A stretch of DNA of 12,500 bases from Acropora yongei (taxonomy: Eukaryota > Cnidaria > Anthozoa > Scleractinia > Acroporidae), in NCBI GenBank assembly GCA_014634225.1, contig BLFN01000196.1, forward strand, positions 6,826,365-6,838,864, written 5' to 3'. The notes beneath the pieces are model-generated. The model did no database searches, was not told the origin of the DNA, and worked only from the letters and a program-made list of their open reading frames with translations. Position numbers and translations under genes: made by a program. This document shows positions 7,391 to 12,500 of this stretch, in pieces (positions within the stretch are counted from its first letter, which is position 1; the number at the start of each line of letters is the position of its first letter).

Positions 7391-7553
7391 GTTTATCGGT
7401 GGAAAAACTTCGTTCCACAACAACGTCGTTATATCTCCAGGAAACAAGCGTTCAATCGTTCGCGTTCCGTTTCAGTGTTCCTACAGCAGATATGGCTTGC
7501 CTGGAGTTGGAATCAGAGGAAAATCTTTTTCAAATTAAGCATAATGGGTGAGC
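7391..7553 (+). CDS. ZP domain exon 2 (end of ZP-N), apparently frameshifted
   Basis: Acceptor cattttatccttag. The first G completes the AG left by ZP exon 1 (phase 2), giving ...CGTVRR-FIGGKTSFHNNVVISPGN, then SIVRVPFQCSYSR. This is the usual continuation of ZP-N with its fourth cysteine (FQC). After CSYSR the frame runs YGLPGVGIRGKSFSN to a TAA at 7536-7538. No good donor precedes the stop. In the next frame, from about 7491, the sequence reads MACLELESEENLFQIKHNG and ends exactly at a consensus donor (ATAATGG then gtgagc at 7554). That reading resembles the end of ZP-N and the interdomain start in uromodulin-type proteins. I infer a one-base indel near 7487-7500, either a real lesion or an assembly error. 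Exon identity is firm; the end is less so. Confidence 0.83.
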
Positions 7554-7645
7554 TATGAAGATTGCATGGTTCTGCTGGAACTAATTTTTTTGGAGAGGCT
7601 GGCTAGTTGAGTGGGAGCGAAAATCTTTTTTGGGGAAAAGTTACT

Positions 7646-7647
<2 letters not shown>

Positions 7648-7713
<66 letters not shown>

Positions 7714-7758
7714 GATCTATAAGTGCCCTGAGCACTCATTCGGCCGTTAAGGGGTTAA
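7648..7758. mobile_element. MITE, TTAACCCTTT-ended family, copy 1
   Basis: Ends are ttaaccctttccc (7648-7660) and ttaaggggttaa (7747-7758), roughly inverted. The interior includes gttccccattgacgagtaaaatcgtctggcgttagacagagta. The same element, inverted, is at 12156-12265. I recognise the interior as a very abundant short coral repeat (from memory). It lies in the intron after ZP exon 2. Confidence 0.85.
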
Positions 7759-7761
7759 AGA

Positions 7762-7841
7762 CATTTTTCCATAGATGGCTATTCGTTATTATTTTTGCTT
7801 AGGCATTTTTCCATAGATGGCTATTCGTTATTATTTTTGCT
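7762..7841. repeat. Perfect tandem duplication, period 42
   Basis: A 38-base block from catttttccatagatggct to ttatttttgct occurs at 7762-7799 and identically at 7804-7841. Perfect identity points to a very recent slippage or an assembly artefact. It lies just outside the MITE's right end. Confidence 0.97.
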
Positions 7842-8098
7842 CGTTCATTGAAATTGATAGAAGTCACCAATTGCTAGTTATTGACAGTAGTCGCACGTTA
7901 ATTTCAATGCTATTAAAAGAACGCGACGCTAGCTTCGGTTGCGCAAGTTTACTATATTTGATTTACTATTTTGGCATAAAGTCAACAATTATCACCACAA
8001 GCTAGCTCTTATGCGACAGATGATGCCTGTGGAAAAAAGAAAAGCCATACAAACTGAACTGTTACGTTTTCTAACATAATTCGGTTTCTTTTTTCCAG

Positions 8099-8147
8099 GT
8101 CACAAATGAAGATTTTTCCTTCCTTAAGCTATAATCTTTACTCTTAA
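8099..8147 (+). pseudogene. Possible remnant of the ZP-C exon, cut by a stop
   Basis: A strong acceptor (ttcggtttcttttttccag, 8080-8098) is followed, in the phase 2 that ZP exon 2 would supply, by GSQMKIFPSLSYNLYS and then TAA at 8145-8147. The MKIFPSLSYN..Y pattern resembles the first strand of the ZP-C half (in uromodulin a similar M-x-[LI]-F...SY..Y segment). It is about six residues short at its start, and none of the later ZP-C cysteines follows. A foldback element is inserted immediately after (8169-8356). I read it as a decayed exon. It could equally be chance intronic sequence, with the true ZP-C exons lost or elsewhere. Confidence 0.35.
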
Positions 8148-8154
8148 TTCTTAA

Positions 8155-8166
8155 TACGTGCAATTA

Positions 8167-8222
<56 letters not shown>

Positions 8223-8255
8223 GGGTGATTGGAGTCCGCCATCTTCAGAGTCAAG

Positions 8256-8292
<37 letters not shown>

Positions 8293-8370
8293 GTCAGTCA
8301 ATAACAACAGTCCTTCTCAGGACTCCAATCACCCAGATGATCTTTTTCAATCAAGGTACGTGCAATTAAA
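8155..8370 (-). mobile_element. Foldback non-autonomous element, copy 2, with 14-bp target duplication
   Basis: tacgtgcaattaaa occurs at 8155-8168 and again, perfectly, at 8357-8370, flanking an insert of about 188 bases. The insert holds ggtttgaacccaggagtaacata (8179-8201), then ccttgattgaaaaagatcat, and its inverse ending at 8355. It is the same family as 1541-1781 but with the single-copy tail (tgggttcaaacc...attttctta) on the left, hence opposite orientation. The left arm is shorter than in copy 1 by some 50 bases. A 14-bp target duplication is longer than typical cut-and-paste MITEs give and fits target-primed (SINE-like) insertion or an unusual transposase. Confidence 0.87.
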
Positions 8371-9500
8371 TTTATGAAAATAAAATTTGTCTGTGTACCG
8401 TGTTTGGGTCACGGTTTTTTTTTAGCTTAATTGTCGTTTACATCTACTTTAATTTCTCGAGTCCAGGTAAGGAAATGACGTTACCACGAAATCCTCGAAA
8501 CTGAAGAAAAAGGGGTAGTATTGCAGGATTGGATAATTACAATCACAGTCTAGTTTGTATCAAGTTAATAGAAACCTTGCAATAGAGGAATACAGGCTGA
8601 TTGACCCACGTCCACGTACATCCACGCATGCAGTAAAGCCAACTGCATCCTATACTGTACTGCAAAAATGCTTCTCTTTGCTGCCATCTAATCCGTTGTG
8701 TATTTCAGTGGTTTTAGACAACTCGTGTTCGGTAAAAATGAGAGGTTTCTCTTTCCCAATGGGCGAGATCAAAATTTTCTTGATGGAGCTTAAGTGCAGT
8801 TGTGCGCGTGACAAGGACGAGGACGGCAAAGCAGTGAGGAGAATGGCGAGGAGATCATTTGCGCGGTCATTTCCCTGTGCGCTACAATTATTGCACCCAC
8901 TTTGCAACTGTCGGGAATCTTGCCGTCAAACTGTGATCGTCTAATATCCAATCTAACCTGAGAGTTTACTATACTGATTTATTTATTAACCCGCGTATAA
9001 TCAATTTGACGGGAGATCTTATTTCGCCTAACACCCATTTATGGATTTCAATTCTCTCAGATTTTCGTCACACTGAGGTGTTATTCTTTTTATCCCTTCA
9101 GATATTTTTCCCGAAATATTTGAAGACGTTTACGAACGAATCTAAACGGGCATGCGTGGTCCATAGCTAGGTTCGTCGATATTATCTCGGCAGCATTACT
9201 TGAATGGATTGCTAAAATAGTTCTTATACTGTCCTGGAAAGTCTCTTGTATGTATGAAACCAAGGTACGATGGGTATCACAATTGTCGTGAGGAAGATAG
9301 GAAATAAATTGCAGTATTGGGTAATTAAAATCACATTTAAATTTTTATCAAGGTAATTGAAACCTTGTCTTAGCGCCATGAAATAGCTTTTCAGTTTACT
9401 GTCCTGGAAAGTCTAATGTATGGATTAAACTAATGTAGGATGGATATCGCATTTGCTGTGACCATACTAACTATGCTGTGAGTGAGATAGGAAATAAATT
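8371..9500. repeat. Intergenic stretch with two diverged direct-repeat pairs
   Basis: Pair one: 8520-8579 and 9308-9366 share ttgcag(ga/t)attgg.taatta.aatcaca ... atcaag.taat.gaaacctt. Pair two: 9227-9310 and 9397-9500 share tactgtcctggaaagtct ... taggaaataaatt, the second copy carrying a small insertion. The copies interlock, so a unit of several hundred bases was probably duplicated and then rearranged. An open frame at about 8555-8944 and one opposite have no recognisable domain. I do not call a gene here. Confidence 0.7.
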
Positions 9501-11928
9501 TTGAAGACTTCGAAGTGATTCAGAAATGCAGATCACTGTTGATCAGGCTTTGAGAAAAGCCATCTCTAGGGTATTTTCGTTGGCCTTGTTAGTCTAGGAT
9601 GATTCCTTTAGATAAGTTGTCGAACGGGATTAGGAATTGGGGAATCTCTTAGTCTCGTCTGCTACCGATTTGGAGACAAATGCTTTTACGTGTTCTGTAG
9701 CTATTGCACCATAAGATGCCAGATCCGCAAAAAATCGTGGGAAAAAAAAACCAAAATCACGACTGAAATGGACAATCAGTTGTGTCAAATGACAGCAATC
9801 GAAACTTGAATGATTGAAACGATACGTCCAAGTTCCAGTTGTTGAAAGGTTTGGGACGGTGCTGCCTGGCACATAAGAGCTATAAATCCTATTGAGTTAC
9901 CTGATGCGGGCAAAGCAAAAGACAAGCTAAAACCAAAGCTAAGAGTGCTTTGAAAAGTACATCTGACCTTTTCACGTGATCCGAGCTGAAAGATTAAACC
10001 ACCTGAAATCCTTTACACCAATGACGTCAAACTCAACTTTTTGTATTCAAACGAGAACAAAGAAGGCTTAAGCGTGAGGTATACAACTGAAAACTCAGGC
10101 TAGTAGCTAGTAGTCATTGAAATGCTGATTTTACGCCAAAGTCACTGTTTAATCACTCAGACTAATTGGTGTACATTTTCCCAAGTGACATCAGCCTCAT
10201 TACAGCCAAATTACATAAAATCATTAAACACATTGAAAAGGAATCCACCAGAACACAAGCTTTTGTTATACAACCAGTGCACAGTTTTATCCTATTGATT
10301 CTAGGACAGAGCTAAATACCACCTCCTTTGTAAGACGAGTTTAACATAAAAGGAATTCAATGTGGAGGACAAAAGAGCTTTTCAACAGATAAAGAAACGA
10401 CCAATTTATTCCAACAAGTTTCCTTTTAGATGGATAACATTTACATCATTAAAATTGAGCAACCTTGACTCCTGCCAGAAAACAAATTATTAATTCATGA
10501 TAGTTCATTTTACAACCACTTCAAGAGCACCCCAATGTAACAATTCTGCTCTAAGAAGCCAAAAAGAATGCAAGGAGAGAAATACCGCGAGGGCTAAACG
10601 AGAAATAAAGTGGTTAACTTTTTCTTAATTAAAACTAATTACCACCATGAAGACTTAATCTACTTTGGAATATCATTTACATACACTGATTTTGCGACCA
10701 AACCACCCAATACCACAGATCCCACCTCTTTCACTAGACAAGTCTCAAGGCCTCTATTTGTGAATTCTGAGTGAAACGATGGATGAACGATAACAGAGGT
10801 CTCAGAAAACTAGAGTTGGTGTTTGAGTAACGCAAGGGTTTCCGTTTCTTGTACATTTGATCTGTAAACTGTTTTCGCACGCTTTGTGATTGAATAGGCG
10901 TCGGCTGAAGTTAACGATAATGTTGGTATTTCAGAGTTCCTAACTTTTTAACTCACACTCAAATTACGACTGAAAAACGCCTTAACTGCTTGAAACAAAT
11001 CCAATTTAACGGGACACAACATTTCTAAACTAAAACCGCACAATGCTGTTTTTAGAAGGTTGAGGTTTCCATCAGTTTTAGAATTAAACGACTGGCTTTC
11101 TTATTTGCATGCAGGAGGGAATTCTATAGCTCATGAATTCGTCTTTGCATTCAACATATTTGAATCTCGTCCACTCCACCAGTAAGAACAATTATTTGGG
11201 ATTTATAACTGGGCGTAACGTGCGAAAAAGTGAGCATAAAGTTTGTGAGACTCTAGTTGGTTATACGGTGGATGTGCTTCTGTGTGACAACTACTCATCA
11301 GGGAGGGATTAGTCTTGTTCGCAGCTGACAATGTACCTGAAGAAAAAATAGCAGAGCTTGAATCTGAAGTGTTAACTAGACATAACAATCGCTTCATTTA
11401 AATCTCAGTAAATTTAGCTGGGCACAGTTGCTTTACTATAATTGCGGAGACTAAACATCAAACTAAATCAAAACAAATCAAATCAAATTTTTGTTCTTGT
11501 CGAGTTCTTGCCTATGTGAGAACTCACGTATAACCATGAGAAACACTTCGTATGAATTTCGAGGCATTTTCGTCATAGTCGCTTCGCTAACGGCGGTTAG
11601 TTTGCCTAAAAATGCCTAAAAAGGTTTTTCTAATATCCACAGCGAATCCTTGATGAATAAGTTATGTGTTGTTGATCAATATTGACGCAAATCTGCTAAA
11701 GGAATAAATCAATGTCGCAACATATAAGAGGGTAACATCAACAAAACTATTCAATCAAACAGCCACTAAAATCATTTAACTCTTTGGCTGAGCTTGTACG
11801 CAGAGGGCAATTCTGCCTCCCACCTAGTTGCCTTCATGGCATGGTTTATCCTGTCAATGCTCCCAAAAAGCCCTCTAAAGGGTAAGATCAATCAAGTGAT
11901 TTGATCATATTCACATGTTAATTTGCAC
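9501..11928. other. No gene recognised (about 2.4 kb)
   Basis: AT-rich sequence between the two convergent genes. The 3' UTR of the minus-strand GCLM should begin at 11928 and run leftward. I did not find a convincing polyadenylation signal close to the stop. Short open frames (for example 9630-9872 and 11203-11397, minus strand) show no domain, splice logic or composition that supports coding. Confidence 0.6.
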
Positions 11929-12110
11929 CTAAGAAATATAAAATATTATTATTATGCGATATCCATACTCGTACCCTTTATTTTTGATGACTCCACGACA
12001 CTTCACCAGCACCGAATACCTCAGGGCCCAAACTGGTTTCCATCCTTGAACCTGGCTATTTGCACAGCTTTCGGTCAACACCTGCTCCAGACTTTCCTTA
12101 TTCAGTATGT
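11929..12110 (-). CDS. GCLM: Glutamate-cysteine ligase regulatory subunit, last exon
   Basis: GCLM is the modifier subunit that lowers feedback inhibition of glutamate-cysteine ligase, the first and limiting step of cytosolic glutathione synthesis. Read on the minus strand, this exon begins at 12110 after acceptor gtccttctttcag, in phase 1. It encodes DILNKESLEQVLTESC, then GWKPVWALRYSVLVKCRGVI and KNKGY. This matches the conserved GCLM C terminus (vertebrate W-P/V-LWLLRYSVIVKSRGIIKSKGY). The last residues, EYGYRIIIIFYIS before TAG, are not conserved and derive from an ATA-repeat stretch, unlike the short basic tail of vertebrate GCLM. The gene is convergent with the D8C/ZP gene. Confidence 0.94.
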
Positions 12111-12155
12111 CTGAAAGAAGGACACAGAATAGCTCACATACATCCCACCTATATC

Positions 12156-12265
12156 TCAACCTTTCACTCCTGCAAGTGCCACTGACACTAGATTTTACAC
12201 TAGCTGTCTCATGCCAGACAATTTTCACTGGTCAATGTGGAACACGTTGGAAGTGAAAGGGTTAA
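12156..12265. mobile_element. MITE, TTAACCCTTT-ended family, copy 2 (inverted)
   Basis: Ends are tcaacctttcactcc (from 12156) and gtgaaagggttaa (to 12265). The interior reads caagtgccactgacactagattttac ... gccagacaatttt, the reverse complement of the interior of 7648-7758 with scattered changes. It occupies about 40 percent of the 265-nt last GCLM intron and leaves the splice sites untouched. Confidence 0.85.
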
Positions 12266-12375
12266 TTAATACATGGGTGGATACCCTTTGTAGCAAGCCT
12301 CAACCACAAACTGTAGACAACACGAAAACTAAGAATTGAGCGTTAAAATGAGGTTTTTTCAAGACAATGAAATAC

Positions 12376-12436
12376 CTTTTGGATCAGCATGTGTCAGCAA
12401 CTGGATATCATGTTTCTCACTAAATTGCACAAGATC
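12376..12436 (-). CDS. GCLM: Glutamate-cysteine ligase regulatory subunit, penultimate exon
   Basis: A 61-nt minus-strand exon between acceptor cattttattgtag and donor gtatttc. It starts in phase 0 and ends in phase 1. It encodes DLVQFSEKHDIQLLTHADPK, matching the GCLM segment whose vertebrate form is ...FAKQFDIQLLTHNDPK. Its last G joins AC of the final exon to give DILNKES, mirroring the vertebrate ELLSEAS. Together the two exons identify the gene clearly although the N-terminal aldo-keto-reductase-like part lies beyond the right edge of the window. Confidence 0.95.
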
Positions 12437-12500
12437 CTACAATAAAATGTTCCAAAAGAGAAATGATCATTTTGAATTCTGTTCCATTGAAAAGATACAT

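Noticed and set aside
8555..8944. 129-codon plus-strand open frame and an 85-codon frame opposite
   Set aside because: I looked for ZP-C cysteines, an EGF-like domain or a transmembrane tail and found none. Part of it belongs to a diverged direct repeat.

Overview
This is an AT-rich, intron-rich animal nuclear window. It is most likely from an anthozoan cnidarian (stony coral or sea anemone). The placement rests on a uromodulin-like D8C plus ZP gene, a type I associate with cnidarians, and on several short foldback/MITE families that I recognise from coral genomes by memory. No search was run. Nothing prokaryotic is visible: exons are short, have GT..AG boundaries, and agree with each other in splice phase.

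Plus strand, about 700 to 8150: one modular extracellular gene. In order it has four tiny linker exons (727-777, 998-1048, 1346-1396, 2188-2235), a fifth diverged one (2938-3000), an intact D8C (D10C) cysteine-rich exon (3515-3907), two more linker exons (4321-4371, 4772-4822), and two exons of a ZP domain (5995-6190, 7391-about 7553). Every linker exon starts with C and ends with G, has a length divisible by three (48, 51 or 63 nt) and is phase 1 at both ends. So are both ends of the D8C exon and the start of the ZP domain. All junctions therefore join in frame. Tandem linkers would give a Ser/Thr/Pro-rich stalk of repeated blocks of about 17 residues between globular domains. Signal peptide, any EGF-like domains and the start codon would lie upstream of the window.

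The ZP half looks damaged. The second ZP exon needs a one-base shift of frame near 7487-7500 to reach its strong donor. The only ZP-C-like stretch after it (8099-8144) is short and ends at a stop, and a foldback element with a 14-bp target duplication sits just beyond. The gene may be a decaying or truncated paralogue, or the assembly may carry an error.

The linker exons arose by tandem duplication of whole exon-plus-intron units of roughly 280-640 bp (261-2545, with a detached copy at about 4085-4385). Later insertions modified the array: a foldback element in unit 3 and a (TTA)n tract truncating the last unit.

Minus strand, right end: the last two coding exons of GCLM, the regulatory subunit of glutamate-cysteine ligase (12376-12436 and 11929-12110). 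It is convergent with the plus-strand gene. About 3.6 kb between them (8356-11928) holds diverged direct repeats but no gene that I can support. Repeat content includes two copies of a TTAACCCTTT-ended MITE (7648-7758 and, inverted, inside the last GCLM intron), two copies of the palindromic foldback element, a large foldback near the left end, a (TTA)n microsatellite and several short tandem duplications.
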